DNA of 64,000 bases from Fennellomyces sp. T-0311 (taxonomy: Eukaryota; Mucoromycota; Mucoromycetes; Mucorales; Lichtheimiaceae). Both the position numbers and the translations under genes were made by a program. Below are positions 10,501 through 24,240 of this stretch, piece after piece (positions within the stretch are counted from its first letter, which is position 1; every line of letters begins with the position of its first letter). The notes beneath the pieces are model-generated. The model did not search any database. It saw only the letters and a list, made by a program, of their open reading frames with translations, and had not been told where the DNA came from. Location: assembly GCA_025266875.1 (NCBI GenBank), contig JALLLT010000083.1:17470-81469 (forward strand). The letters are read 5' to 3'.

Positions 10501-12151
10501 CTCCAATCGTTTCACTATCTCGTAGATAGTGAATGGTTCTGTTCAATTCTTCCGAGTCAAGTAAAGGTAAACCGGCAGCATGGCTGTCTGATGGTTCAGG
10601 GTCCGTAACAGGTGAAACATCTTTAAACAGGGATGGCCAGATATTCTCGAGGAAGTTTTTGTCGCCAGTAACGTTATCCGTAAAAAAAATCTCAGGCATT
10701 TCATGACGGTAAAGATCATAAGCAGATCGCATTTTTTCGAATGCAAATTGGAGGTGACTTAGTGATTTGGTTGGTGTGAGTAGTTGCATACGGACTTCCT
10801 CATATTCATTGCATAACGTATATAGAGCTGTGAACGTAGGTGAACCGGTGATTTTAGCCAAAAGCTTGATGATTTTAAAAGAATGATCGCCTTTCAAATA
10901 TTTGCCCCCCAGAACCATCATCTGCTTTTCAATCAAGTCACGGATGCTGTCGATGTACTTTGTGTAGAAAGTACGCAGGTATTGAGCAGATGGTACATGC
11001 CCAGCGTAGCCAAATCGATCGTTGAAGGATGAGAATTCCTCAGGTTCACACGATTTCATCATCTGTTCAATGGTGGGATTGTCGCGCCTATATAGCAAAG
11101 CGTTGAGATATTGTAGCTCGAGTCGGTCATGTTTAAGCATATGCATCTCGCGAAGGATTTTGTGGAACCTTTTTGGTCCAATCGAATTCTGAACACAGGG
11201 ACGCATGAAATCACCAACTGGCCTGGATAGCGCATTTCGGTGGGTGGTATATCCAGGGTATTGAGATTGAAGAAACAGTGGTAGTTGACATATCAGTCTA
11301 TCATCGTGGCAGTTAAGTTTACCCTCCTTGCAGCCTTTTGTACACTCGTATCTATGTCCAAGGATGTAAAAGCAGCTAACGTCGTACCGATAGTGTGAGT
11401 AATCTATCAAAGCATAGACATTCTGACCTTACTTTTCCATATCCACTACACGACGAGCCGATGTGGTGAATCCATTAGATGTCAGATTGCCTGCACATTT
11501 TTCACTTGGACATTTAAGCTTCAGTTTGTCGCTGACAAGCTTGATGAGCAAATGAGGGATCCAGATGAAAACGCGCGGCTTATAGAGCTCCTTAACGTCT
11601 ATCTGAGGTTCACTTAAAGTAAAGAAAGCTTCCGGTGGGTTTATCCAGAATGCCTTTTTTCTGTACACGTCTGGTATTCCGTTCTTATTGATTTGCTTGC
11701 CAATTTCACTTTGCAACTCCCTCAGATACTCGCGGACTACACTTGTCTTCTCCTTTTCGTTTTCCTTGCATTGATCAGACTGAGGTGCGACGCTATCGGG
11801 GGTGAGATCAAGTTCATCATCGTTATCGCAATCTTCTGCTTCTTCGCCATCGATCTCGTCGTCCATTTCTTCAACTAAATTTTCAGTGATGGCGCCATTG
11901 TCATCACTACTAGCATGTTCGTCACTGAAATCCATCTCAGCAAGTAGCTCTCCAACACGAGCGAGCTCTTCCTCTGTGGCTGTGGTCGTGCTTGTGGCGT
12001 TTGCTTCAGGCTCGGCCGGCGACTTCTCAAGAAGAGGCAGAAAAGTCAAAGTGCGTTGGTTTGGGTCGCGAGATATTTGCTTTTTTGATATTTTTTCTTC
12101 CTTTTTACGTTCCTTTGTCATAGTGAATAACGGTAACTGATATGGTTTCAA
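7542..12151 (-). pseudogene. large five-exon gene: zinc-binding region + DEDDy 3'-5' exonuclease, broken
   Basis: One long gene on the minus strand, with introns at 9936-9884, 9589-9531, 9107-9040 and 8680-8613, all GT-AG and frame-keeping. Domains in order: acidic low-complexity N-terminus; a Cys-rich part (LKCPSEKC, then YECTKGC) like the DUF6729-type region of fungal proteins; a helical middle; an exonuclease with GFDCEWPF (Exo I), QVNGDLCKIERD (Exo II) and YAALDALAALEVY (Exo III), all acidic residues present; then a C-terminal part with the blocks RCCRGTNSLEGGIHQ and KGHYEPWL. The end carries CSVCKQYGCPG. Lesions: TAA at 11,429, TAA at 8187, a one-base frame slip near 8045 and TGA at 8015; the stops fit CAA or CGA transitions. 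I infer a repeated, possibly transposon-linked fungal family rather than a host nuclease. Confidence 0.75.
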
Positions 12152-13000
12152 ATAGGTGTCAAGTTTTTTTAAAGTAATAGAGGAAGAGGCTTTATAGGAA
12201 TAAGGCGGGTATTAGATTATACGAGCCAAGCCTTCAAAGCCCGTACAACCCAGCTCGTTATTCGGCCTTGTCATTGGCTGGCGTTATTCACCCCTGTGAT
12301 TGGCTCTCGCTCTCCCCTCTATGTTATCCGTGCCTATATTTTAACTTCCTTGATCAATCATGGAAGTAATAAGGACTGTTAAACCAGAGAGAAGCAAGTG
12401 TAAAAGACAAATATGTCAACGAGACTCAAAAAGGTAACTGATTTATTTCATATGTTTTGCTCTCTCTATTTATAATAAATGCTTATCCATGATGGGATTT
12501 CCTTAAGTCGGTGTTTCCGTGAGTGATGTGTAATGTCAACCTTATTATCATTGAGCAGTTACGGATCGTGATGATTGATAGGATGAATGCTGACAAAGCA
12601 TATCCATGAAGAGACGCGTTGACTGTGTCGTCCTTATAACTGATTGAACCACAGGGAGATAGACGACCCACGAAGAATGAGACCACAAGGGTGAGTAACC
12701 ACAGAGGTATATGACCACGAAGAATATAAGCAGATAGATGATGATTTATTCCATAAACTAAACTGATATTTATACTGTTTCTAATACTAAAAATATATAC
12801 AATACTGCTGCGGTGCGTAGCAAAGCCAAATGGCTTTGAGGATCAAAGAGGCAGGTGCTGCGCATTACGTCAAGACGTACTGCTGCGCGCCGGAGTAGAA
12901 GTGTCATCGGAATTACCATGTTCCGCACAATGTACTACGACAACTGGAAGGTCGTGTCTATGAGTAACCTGATTGGCTGAGTATTTGGTAAGCATGAAGC
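12152..13000. other. non-coding spacer with a dispersed repeat
   Basis: No convincing gene. A short ATG-led exon (12,413, MSTRLKK) followed by GTAACTG could be the start of a gene whose rest I cannot find. From about 12,650 the sequence is a copy of the repeat also seen at 24,546-24,830. Confidence 0.4.
12650..12945 (+). repeat. dispersed repeat, copy 1 (~290 bp)
   Basis: Starts TGAACCACAGGGAGATAGAC and ends AATGTACTACGACAA. The complement of 24,546-24,830 follows it closely in order (GACGACCCAC.AAGAAT, TATGACCACGAAGAATATAA, GCATTACGTCAA.GCATA/ACGTA, GTACTACGACAA) with many substitutions and one longer central stretch here. TG...CA ends would suit a solo LTR, but flanking duplications are not clean. 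Confidence 0.6.
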
Positions 13001-13100
13001 TCAACGTTCCGATGTCGGAAGTGGAAAGCAGCAGTAAGGATGGAAAGCTCTTATTCGCTGACGGACAATGTAGATGACAAAGAAGCTTGTTAGGGTGTGT

Positions 13101-13599
13101 TTATGTTGGATACAACAAGGACGATCGATACCTGGTACAAACAACTCGGGTGCGTGAAGTATTAGAGGCATTGGGAGTAACGCTACGAAAATGATACACG
13201 CCTTCTTCATCGCTCTCTTCCCTTTCGTTCATATTCATATCTTCGTCAATACCCTGGATTCTGTGTGCATCAGCAGCAAACTGCACAGAGTAGCCTGCTG
13301 CATGATTATCCAGATCTTCATCATGCCACCAGTCAAGTACATCCTCCTCTTCTTGTATCTCCTCCTCCTCTTCCTTCCCCCCATCCTTTTGCTCGATGCC
13401 TTTAAGAAAAGTAAGAAATGATGCATGCGATGTCATTTCGATTATGTATGATATCATGTTCTTCAGTTATCGATTTCCCCATTGCTTCTCGAGAAGTCAT
13501 TGCAGTAACGGATCTAGTGCGCGGTGCTCGCAAGTGCTGGATGGAACTTGGAGCAGATCGTTTTCTGGATGAACGTTGCTTTTGAGTGGAGCGGGTCAT
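13101..13599 (-). CDS. hypothetical basic/acidic protein gene, structure uncertain
   Basis: Family not recognised. From ATG at 13,599 the frame is strongly basic (MTRSTQKQRSSRKRSAPSS). A second, overlapping frame from about 13,411 down is acidic (KEEEEEIQEEEDVLDWWHDE) and continues to 13,101. A likely acceptor (TTTTCTTAAAG) lies just before the acidic part, but no canonical donor was found, so the join is unresolved. A basic head followed by an acidic stretch resembles the accessory proteins of the transposons in this window, but that is only an impression. Confidence 0.35.
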
Positions 13600-13723
13600 G
13601 AGTAAGCATAAAGAAAAGAGGTAGCACTGTTATAATTTAATCCAGACTTCTTCCAACTCTGTTGCTATGCCAAAGCTGTAAGTTGTGTAAAAGCTCTTTG
13701 AATGATACAACTATGTTTTATTT

Positions 13724-14032
13724 TTAATTTAAATGATGTAATTCTCCAGCAAGATGGCGAATGTCCATCTTAGCTAACTCCTTTTGTCGCTCTCTTATTC
13801 CAGGTTTCAATAAAAACAGTCCATCTGATGCTTTTTGCAGCTCCTGATCGCTAGGACCTCTCTTTCTCTTTTTGGGCTTTGCACCGTCAGTAGTTTTCGT
13901 CTTCTTGGTAATATGGATGCTCTGCACCACTTTCTTCTTCAAGATCTTTTTCTTTATCGCCTTATCTTTGTACACGAGTTTCTCGGGTGAGGGTAGTGGC
14001 CTTTTATGTAAACTACTTCTTGTTATTGCCAT
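13724..14032 (-). CDS. small Lys-rich protein, hypothetical
   Basis: A single open frame of 102 residues from ATG at 14,032. The N-terminus (MAITRSSLHKRPLPSPEK) is followed by dense Lys runs (KAIKKKILKKKVVQ, KPKKRKRGPSDQEL) that would act as nuclear localisation or DNA-contact sequence, and a helical tail (RERQKELAKMDIRHL). An upstream in-frame start at 14,086 is possible but adds an unlike Cys-containing segment. No homologue recognised. It is on the same strand as the gene at 13,101-13,599 and may belong to the same unit. Confidence 0.4.
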   Translation of the reverse strand: MAITRSSLHKRPLPSPEKLVYKDKAIKKKILKKKVVQSIHITKKTKTTDGAKPKKRKRGPSDQELQKASDGLFLLKPGIRERQKELAKMDIRHLAGELHHLN

Positions 14033-14378
14033 GGTTTCAGACAGAGAAGTGCGACTTGCACTGAGTGGAAAACAAACCTTACACACTATATATCACATGG
14101 TGTATTACTCACTAACTATCGCACCTTAATATGGTATTATCCTTTCTTCAACAGAACAGCTTATTACAACGAATTCTTTGCATACATGTTAAATCATTGC
14201 CATTCGCCGATCATTGAGATGAAGATGTTTTGCTACCATTTCAGTTTTCAGATAAATCACTCAGCAACGAACTAAATCTTGTTATGAATTGACATACGAA
14301 TGGTCGTTTGTACTTGAATTCACCCCTAAAAACACGTCCTTTGCACTATGAAGCCTTCTCTCTTTCGCGAAGAACCAC

Positions 14379-14965
14379 TCACGCTTGAGTAAACAGCAAC
14401 CCACTCCTGGATGAAGAGCTATCCACTCTTGAGTGAAAAAGTACCCACTCTTGGTTGAAGAACTACCCACTCTTGAGTGAACAACCACCTACTCTTGGGT
14501 GAAGAACTACCCACTCTTAAGTGAACAGCTATCCACTCTTAAGTGAACAACCACCTACTCTTGGTTGAAGAACTACCCACTTTTAAGTGAACAACCATCC
14601 ACTCTTAAGTGAACAACCACCTACTCTTGGTTGAAGAACTACCCACTCTTGGTTGAAGAACCAACCACTCTTGAATGAAGAACTATCCACTCTTGGGTGA
14701 AGAACCACCCACTCTTGAGTGAATAACCACCTACTCCTGGTTGAAAAAGTACCCACTCTTGAGTAAAAAATTATCCACTCTTGGTCGAAAAAATTATCCA
14801 CTCTTGGTCGAAAAACTACCCACTTTTGGTCGGAGAAACTACCCACTCTTGATCAAAAAACTACCCACTCTTGGTAAAAAAAACTATCCATTTCTGAGCT
14901 AAATAACCACCCATTCTGAAATTTAAAACCATCCATTCTTTCCCCATCTGACGCACAAAATCCTG
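14379..14965. repeat. 21-22-bp minisatellite, about 26 units
   Basis: Consensus ACTACCCACTCTTGRKTGAA with a short purine tail. Units are imperfect and decay at both edges (CCATTTCTGAGC near 14,890, CCATTCTTTCC near 14,935). Part of the minus strand is open and would give a repeated WVVLHPRV-type peptide, which I take as a by-product of the repeat. The rest of 14,033-15,200 shows no gene. Confidence 0.9.
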
Positions 14966-17900
14966 TAAAACGATACTGTTCCATCTGCTTCAGGTACTCC
15001 TTCCGATATTGATAATCAGTGTTTCATCTATTTTCGTTTCTGAGAAAGCTTCTATTCTGACACAAAACATTTCATTACACAAAAATTAAGGTTCAAAACG
15101 TCATATTTATGCCGTCTTTAGTAAAACTACACAACCTCTGATTGGCTATTCACTAAAAGAATACATTGCTTTTAAAGCGCTGTATTCTCAAGAATGTCGA
15201 GTTCTTCTTAAAAGAATGCAGTATTTTCAAGAGTACTGTATCTTCATGAGTATTCTTAAGGATACTCAGGTAGAATACACAACTTTTTTACCCCTGTATT
15301 CTTTTAGCCCTTCCCAGTGCCGGCACTTCACAACTGTAGCTAAACGCGTACGCTGTGGTGAAGTGGAAGACATCATCTTGATTATCAATGCGGAGAACAC
15401 TCCAGATTGTTGACGCTACAATGCACCAAATGATGCTGAGATCGGTATTCTTATTGTGGAAAACAACGATGTGCAAGCCAGTAGTTGTGATATTGTTTTG
15501 AGAACACGATCAAATGAGCTTCAATCTATTAGTGAAATGCATCGGCTTTATGATGTACTGCATTATGCTCTTATCCTTTTGGAAGGTTAGCTGAGCCTGA
15601 AAATAATTTGTTATGACTATTTACACACCTTTAAATTAGGCAATAAGGGCTGGACGATTGAGTCGTATACTGATGATCATTGCATTACTGTGATGGAATG
15701 ATACAAATATCTCCTTATGGTTCATGGTTATGATGTCAACGTCAATGATTTGCATCGTTTTGGGAGGCTATTCCAACAATTTGTCATTGATTCATACACA
15801 AAAATGGAAACTAATCGTCTATACTACATACGACTAAACCAAAACTGACTATGTACCGATCTTTACTGCAATGTTGCTGATGCAGTACATCTTGGTGACA
15901 ACGATATGACAAATGTTGGAAGGCGCATTATTTTACCCTCTAGCTTTATTGGTTCCCCACGACATATGCAGCAACTGTATCAAGATGCAATGAGTATCGT
16001 CAGAAGGCTCGGAAAACCAGATTTACTTATAACCTTCACTTGCAATCTATGCTGGCCCGAGATTCAAAACGCTCTCCTACCTGGCCAAACAGCACCTGAT
16101 CGCCTTGACCTCACCACACACGTTTTCCAAATGAAATTCAAACAGTTAATGCACGACCTGACAAAGGATATGATTCTGGGTACCATTATCGCACATGTGT
16201 ACACAATTGAGTTTCAGAAACGAGGCCTTCCACACGCCCATATTCTCCTCATTCTTGCTGAGCAGGATAAGCCACAAACTGCTGCTCAGTGTGATCAGAT
16301 CGTCTCTGCCAAGCTTCCCAACACAAATATGTACCCTGCTGCGCGCGCTATTGTTGAGCGTCATATGATACACAACCTTTGTGAAGAGCGGAATCCAAAC
16401 GCAAAGTGCATGAAAAATGGTAGATGCTCGAAAGGATATCCAAAACAATACTCAGACGAAACGATGATGAACGATGACAGATACCCTATCTACCAAAGTC
16501 TAAGAAATGGCGACTTTGTTCTGAAGAATGGGATAGAGATGACAAACATGTGGGTAGTTCTGCATAACCTCTTTCTGTGTACCAAGTATAATGCACATAT
16601 CAATGTCGAGATATGATTTTCTATACATTCGATTAAGTATGTGTATAAATACATGTACAAGGGTCACGATCGAGCACCTGCCATGGTTTCACGGCAGCAC
16701 AACAGTACCAGCAATAACGAAGACCAACCAGTTGATGAAATCAGGACATTTCTAGATGCATGCTATGTATCTGCTTCAGAAGGCTGCTGACATCTGTTTT
16801 CCTTCCCTCTGCATCGCGAATTTCCTTCCTATCAGAGGTTGGCTGTGCACCTTGAAGATGAGCAAACAGTTCATTTTGATGAGGATAAAAATCCTGCCAA
16901 TATGTCCAGTCATGCCTACAAGACCACATTAACAGTATGGTTTAACTTTAATGCTGAAAATCCAACTGCGCACACTGTCTTTTACCTCAATTTCCCAGAA
17001 CACTACATTTTCGTCCAACAGACTCGCCAATGGAGAATTCATAGGCATGGGTTTGGTGGCACAATCGGCTGTATTTATGCTGTCTCACCCAAAGACGTTG
17101 AAAAATACCATCTGCATATACTTCTGTATAATGTCCCAGGTGCTACGAGTTTCCATGACCTGCGCATCATTAATGGGGAAGAAGCGCCTTCGTTTCAGGC
17201 AGCATGCCAACGTCTGGGTCTACTTGCTGGGCAAAAAGAGTGGCATCAATGTCTCGAACAAGCTACCTGTTATCAAATGCCATCTACACTTCGACGCCTA
17301 TTTGCAACCATTTTGGCATTTTGCCATTTTGCAATCCAGAAGACCCATATGCTCTTTGGCTGGCACACCATGATGCGATGGTTGAAGACTTTTTATATGA
17401 CGAACACAAAGCACTGGATGATCGTGAGATACTTGCTACCGATGCTATATATGGACGAGGTCTTCTAGATATCGAATCAGTGATGGCTGGATTATCGTGA
17501 TCACTACTCGAGTTTGATGGATTCGTTTTACTAGTAAATGCCGAAGAACTCAACGGCGAACTACTTATAATTCACGTCCATCAACAGCTGACTACATGGC
17601 TCCAGCATCAACCAGTTCATCAATTTACCTTCAATGATGATCAGCAAGCCATCTTTACTGCAGTAATGGATGCGCTGGACAATAATATAAATGGCCTAAG
17701 GCTTCATTTCGTCAATGGCTCAGGAGGATGTGGAAAGACGTACCTCTTTAATGCTATTATGGAAACTGTGCACCAAGATGGGTGGAATCGCTATTGCAGT
17801 AGCCACAAGTGACACTGCTGCTTTGCTTTTAGATGGTGGAAAAACTGCACATTCAATGCTGAAAATTCCTTTGAAGGTGAATTGCTCAACTCATTGCAGT

Positions 17901-18168
17901 TTTACTCCTCGCTCAGACACTGCACGACTAATCAGGATGGCCAATCTCATTGTATGGGATGAGGCATCTATGATTAGAGCATCCACAGCCGTGACTTTAA
18001 AATTGCAAAATCTTTAACTTAAAGTCAGATTTTTTAAAGTCGCCTTCGTACAGCGATGAACTGTAAAGAAAAACTGTAATATTAAGTCTTTAAAAAATTG
18101 GCAAAAGTCTTTAAAGTTAAAGACTTTTTTTTCAGTCTGTAAAAATTCTTTCTCTCAATCATGCAAAT

Positions 18169-19227
<1,059 letters not shown>

Positions 19228-19268
19228 GAATAGGAACGAAAAGAATAAATAAACATATTGCTTTTTGG

Positions 19269-20668
19269 CTATTCATATTCTTTCGATAAATGCTCTACAA
19301 GATCTTTGCGCAATTGTATATAAGTGTGCTCATTGCGTACTTCCCTCATTTGAGATTGATATATATAATTTGTGCACGGTCCTCCACGTATGTAAGACGG
19401 TGCAACAGAGCAAGTTTCGCTGGCATCATAGTCCTCCTCAACAGCTATGCGACGCGGGTACTTTGTACGCTCGTCCTCAACAATCATATTGTGCAAAATT
19501 ATGTACACTTTCATGATATTTGCGAGAATTGCCTTACTCCAGACACGAGCAGGTTGCCGAACTATGCCAAAGCAGGCTTGGAGGACACCGAAAGCACGTT
19601 CGATATCCTTGCAGACGGACTCTTGTCTCTTGGCAAAGTACTGTATGATTCTGCCTCAGATTCCGTATACATATTGTATTACACTAACCGACTTACCTGT
19701 TCTTTTTCACCCTGAGGGGCAGGGATTGTTTTCACAAGTGTGGACCAAGCAGGATATATATCATCAGCCAAATAGTACCCTTTGGTGTATTCATGGCTGT
19801 TAACAATGTATTGAATGGATGGTGCGCGATTGTGGATTACATCATCGAAGAGAGGAGATTTATGCAAGACATTAATGTCATTTCAGGCACCAGGAACACC
19901 AAAAAAGGAATGCCATATCCATAAGTCATGGAAGGCAACAGCTTCCAAAATGACAGTGGGCTTTTTTGCTTTTCCAGAGTACATGCCCTCCTAGCCTTTT
20001 GGACAATTCTTCCATTCCCAATGCATGCAGTCGAGCGATCCGAGCATACCAGGGAAACCTCGTTGCTCATTAAGCGCCAGTAATCTCTTTAAATCCTCTT
20101 TGTTTGGCGATCTAAGATATTTGGCGCCGAAGCATTCGATTATACCAGTGCAAAAGTGCTGTAGCGATTCTGCTGCTGTGGATGTGCTGATCTTCAAATA
20201 TTCGTCGGTAGCATCAGCCGGTCCACCGTATGCCAACATGCGCATTGCTGCAGTTCCTTTCACGTATGGATGGAAGGACAATGCTCCTTTGGCGTCAAGT
20301 CTTTGCTGGAAGTACACATATTTGCTTTCCAGCTCACGCATAACAGCTACAAATAACGAGCGTCTCATGCAATATCGTCTTCGAAAGAACACTCCGTCGT
20401 ATCGAGGGCTGGGGTCAAAGTAATCTTGCATAAGAATTTTCTCGAAAAGAGGCCTATTGCAAAGAACAACTTTGCATTTTTTCTTCAAGGGCTTTTCGGC
20501 GCTTTCTCTTCTGCGTGCTGCTTCGCGATCTTCTTCCTCGTAGCTGGCCAACTGATCATCGATCAGCAGGTTGCTCTGCTGCACGATGTTATTGATGATG
20601 AATTGCAAAAGTGCTAGGTCGTCCATTCGTAGTGTAGAAGAAGAAGTAATCATTTTATTTTTCAGCAC
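19269..20668 (-). pseudogene. Harbinger DDE nuclease (DDE_Tnp_4 type), two nonsense codons
   Basis: Nuclease of the Harbinger element, convergent with the DNA-binding gene. Exon 1 starts at about 20,668 (20,653 for the in-frame MITSSS start). Intron 19,696-19,641 (GTAAGT..ACAG) leads into YFAKRQESVCKDIERAFGVLQ. Catalytic acids are visible in MLGSLDCMHWEW, NDINVLHKSPLF and DIERAFG. Lesions: TAG at 19,991-19,993 (CPKG-stop-EGMYSG, best explained by TGG to TAG) and TGA at 19,883-19,885 (VPGA-stop-NDINVL). Otherwise open to the end (EHLSKEYE). About 450 codons, usual for plant-like PIF/Harbinger nucleases. Confidence 0.87.
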
Positions 20669-21732
20669 CGGTTCACTTTACTGAACTTCTATGACGTGTA
20701 CGTAAAGTTAAAGTCATCGTGTTAAAGCTACGGTTGTAGAAAACGAACTGTAACACTTTAAAGTCTGACTTCAAGTCTGAAATTGCAGTCGTTTTTTTAA
20801 AGTCACGGCTGTGGATGCTCTTAGCTGTAATGTCATCGAGACAGTGAACAGAAGCATTTAAGATCTTATGAGACTTGAAGACCCTGAACTTGAGCATGTA
20901 CCTTTCGGGGGAAAAGTTGTTGTGTTTGGTAGCGATTTTTGACAGGTGATATAGAGCATTCATCATCTAAATCTCTAGATGTTTGTATTCATGTTTTCTC
21001 ATTTGTAGGTTTTACCGATTATCCCAAATGCCAACCGTGTGCAGATTGTCACTGAATGCTTGAACAAATCTCAGGATGTCTGGCTGCATGTTGTTGTTCA
21101 TCACCTTAACGTCAACATGTGTGTTCAGCAAGCAGCAAATACCAATGGTGCAAATGAGCTGCACGAGTTTGCAGAATACTTGCTTCGAATTGGAAATGGG
21201 TTAGAACCGACGGTCCCATTGCATGATGGAGATTTGACCAACGACAGAGTGCATATCCCTGACCAAATGCTTATGCCACATTATAATAGGTACTACCTCA
21301 TCAATGCTATATCTTACAATTTCCACTTCAACATCACAACCGAATTTCTTATCGGCTGCGCCATCCTGACCCTCAAGAATAAGGATGTTGCAACTTTAAA
21401 CAATACCTGTTTGGAGCTTTTCCCTGGTGAAGTCTATGAATTCTCAAGTGCTGATGCAGTCGATGACTCTGAAAATCAGATCGCATATCCACCTGAGCTT
21501 TTGAACTCTCTTAACCTGCCTGATCTTCCACCTCATTCTTTGAAGCTTAAGGTCAGTTGCCCAATCATGCTGCTTCACAATTTGCATACTTCACAAGGTC
21601 TTTGCAATGAAACATGCTTGATCTGTCAATCCTTCCAGCAATATGTCCTCGAAGCTGAGATTGCCACTGGCCCTTTTACTGGCACAACAGTTCATATTCC
21701 ATGAATCACTCTTACACCAAATGAAGTACAAT

Positions 21733-23128
21733 TAGGGCTCTAAATACGGGCGGGCAGGCCCGTGGACCGCCCATTTTGGCCCGGCATTTTCGGGCATCGG
21801 GCCAGGAAAGCTGTATGAAGGTGGGTGCCCGAACGGGCACGGTCCTATATAGCGGCCCGCCCGTCGGGCCACTGGCCCGACCAAGTGCCCGAATGTGAAG
21901 CATATGTATTTTCTTTATGAAACGTCCATCTAAATGGCCCTTGTTATATATGTAATTTGATTCTATCAAAACCGTGTATTGCAAATAAAGATTAATCAAC
22001 TAAGTATACATCTTTAATATGGAAAGATTTGTCAAAAGGTTGAGCAGTTTCTACAATGATCCGGTTACACAATGATTGGTGTTGATGGGCCAAGTTGCGA
22101 CAATGAAAGGCTGCTACGTCAATTAGCACTATTCAAACTGCCTGCAGCACGCTAATCCGCAAATGTCTTAGAACTTGGATAGGACCGGTATTAGTGTGAA
22201 AGGGCTATGTGTTCAAGCAAAGATAATTTCCAGCTGGCATTGTGTAAGCAGAAGTAGAACGCGAAGATAAAGTGGATCAGTATAATGATAGCTTTATTAC
22301 ACGAAAAAAAAGGATAACAATAGTGATTGAAAAGTGTCTCGACCATACAGACGCTTTATTACCGAAAAAAACCAACCTTTGGCTTACTAAAGGTGGTGCT
22401 TCGCAGAAAACCATTGGATAAAGAAAAAAGAGCTACGACAAGCATCCTTCTTCATCTTGAGTAGTGCACTTGAAAAAGTGTACCTATTTGAAAAACAATA
22501 AGGGTGGCTGTGTATGCACCATTACAGTATGTACGCAGCCACCCTTTTTTGATTGGGATGCACAATGTCGAAATGGAATGGAGTGCCGGTAAAACAAAGC
22601 TGAGTCATATGGTAAAATTCAGTTGTATGGAAAATAAATATGGTCGAGTAGTACTGTATGTGGTGATTAAAAATTCGTTCTGAAGCAATATGGTCGACCT
22701 GAATTCCATTTGACGGGCATCGAGAGAAAAAACGTTGCTGAAAAAATGCAAAGCAGGATGCATTCCTACGCCATTTGCGATGTCGAATTGCTGGTTTGTC
22801 TCACTGTGTCGCTTTGGCTTTTTGTACTTCTTGGTCTTCCTTTGTTGCTTGCAGAAGTTCTGCTGTTTCAAAAAAGTGTGTGCAAGATAGCGATTACATG
22901 ATCTAATACAATAAAGATGACTTTTGCCCAAACCTTATATACGATAACACAAGGCAGAACCCCATTTCACTTCTACATTAGTCATTGCTGCATTAAGATC
23001 GTTTACATTGTAGATTTCATCGGGCGGGCCACTTTAATTTGGGCTCTTGTAATTTCGGGTTCGGGCAAAAGACATGGCCCGGCTGAACTGGCCCGATGCC
23101 CGTCGGGCATGGCCCGTTTAGAGCCCTA
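21733..23128. mobile_element. non-autonomous hAT-like element, 8-bp TSD AGTACAAT
   Basis: Ends TAGGGCTCTAAA and TTTAGAGCCCTA. AGTACAAT occurs directly before (21,725-21,732) and after (23,129-23,136). Removing the element and one TSD rejoins the Helitron helicase frame (NEVQ/SPIMF). Both ends carry dense GC-rich subterminal motifs (GGGC, CCCG, GGCCCG) within about 160 bp, unlike the AT-rich interior, which has no transposase. 8-bp TSD and TIR sequence fit the hAT superfamily. Confidence 0.9.
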
Positions 23129-23344
23129 AGTACAATCACCAATTATGTTTAAAAGAACACAATTCCCAGTGCACTTGGCATTTTCCATGATAATTAACAA
23201 AGCTCAAGGCTAAACATTTGACAACGTTGGACTCTATTTGCCTGATCCACTATTCATGCACAGATTGCTGTATGTAGCAATGTCACGAGTATGAATGCCA
23301 TCTACTATACGCATTATGGTTGACCTAGAGAACTTCTAAATAGT

Positions 23345-24240
23345 AAATCGACCTGGCCATTACACATGAAATATTGTTTTCATGAAGTTCTTCTTTAATT
23401 TACTTCTTCACTTACTTTCTGGACTACCGATTTACTATATACTTTGACTTTCTTTTTTTACTTTCATATTCTGATACTCACTTTATTATTTCTATTATTT
23501 CCTCTTTTTGTTTATACTCCTGTTTTTACTGAATATTTGTATCATAAGGTTTAGGGTAAACAGGTGGGATAGGTCAGCATAGTGGGTGGGTGTGGCAGGT
23601 GGGTAATAGAATTAAGCATGAGCATTGCAAGTGCAAGGTTTAGAGTTGGGTTTTTGCTAGTTATCTTATAAATTGTGGTGAAAGAGAATAGATTGAGAAA
23701 AACAGTAAGTTCTGTGAGAATCGAATATGTCTTTATTATGTTAACGGTTCTATCTATTTATATTGCTTGAGGTAAAACTCATAATCAAATAGCCGTGGTT
23801 GGGAGGATGCCATATCATATAGCTGATACGGCAATGTTTCTAGACTTCTAGGAAGATCTAGTCAAGCTGGAAGGCTGTTAATGTATTATTTAGGTACTGT
23901 CATACGTTTACCTGGTAGTGCTGACTAGCTAGTACCTTGGATACCATATAAATATTCATAAAATGCTACATTTAAATCTATACCATAACTCTGTATATAT
24001 TTTAAGCTGACAAAAGATGGTTTATGTACAGAGGTGCTTTCATACTCAGCTATTTGCTAAAGTGCCTGGCTAACTGGGGCATGCGAGGTACTTCCCATTA
24101 TTTTCTTAAATTCATTTGTATCAATATTCCCTGCTCAGCTATATATTTATTTTTTCAAGCTTAACTAGAAGGAAATAAAAGAAAGCAATTTATACAGGTA
24201 CAACAACCTGATCCATCCGAATGCGGATAATGAAGAAAGT
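23345..24240. other. AT-rich spacer after the Helitron coding remnant
   Basis: No gene seen. It may include the Helitron 3' tail. A GGTTTAGGGTAAACAGG stretch lies at about 23,549. Confidence 0.4.

Noticed and set aside
12650..12945. Solo LTR with TG..CA ends
   Set aside because: Plausible termini, but neither copy shows a clean 4-6-bp target duplication or a primer-binding/polypurine context, so it is listed only as a dispersed repeat.
14379..14965. CRISPR-like array
   Set aside because: The 21-22-bp units are contiguous with no unique spacers, and the genome is eukaryotic.
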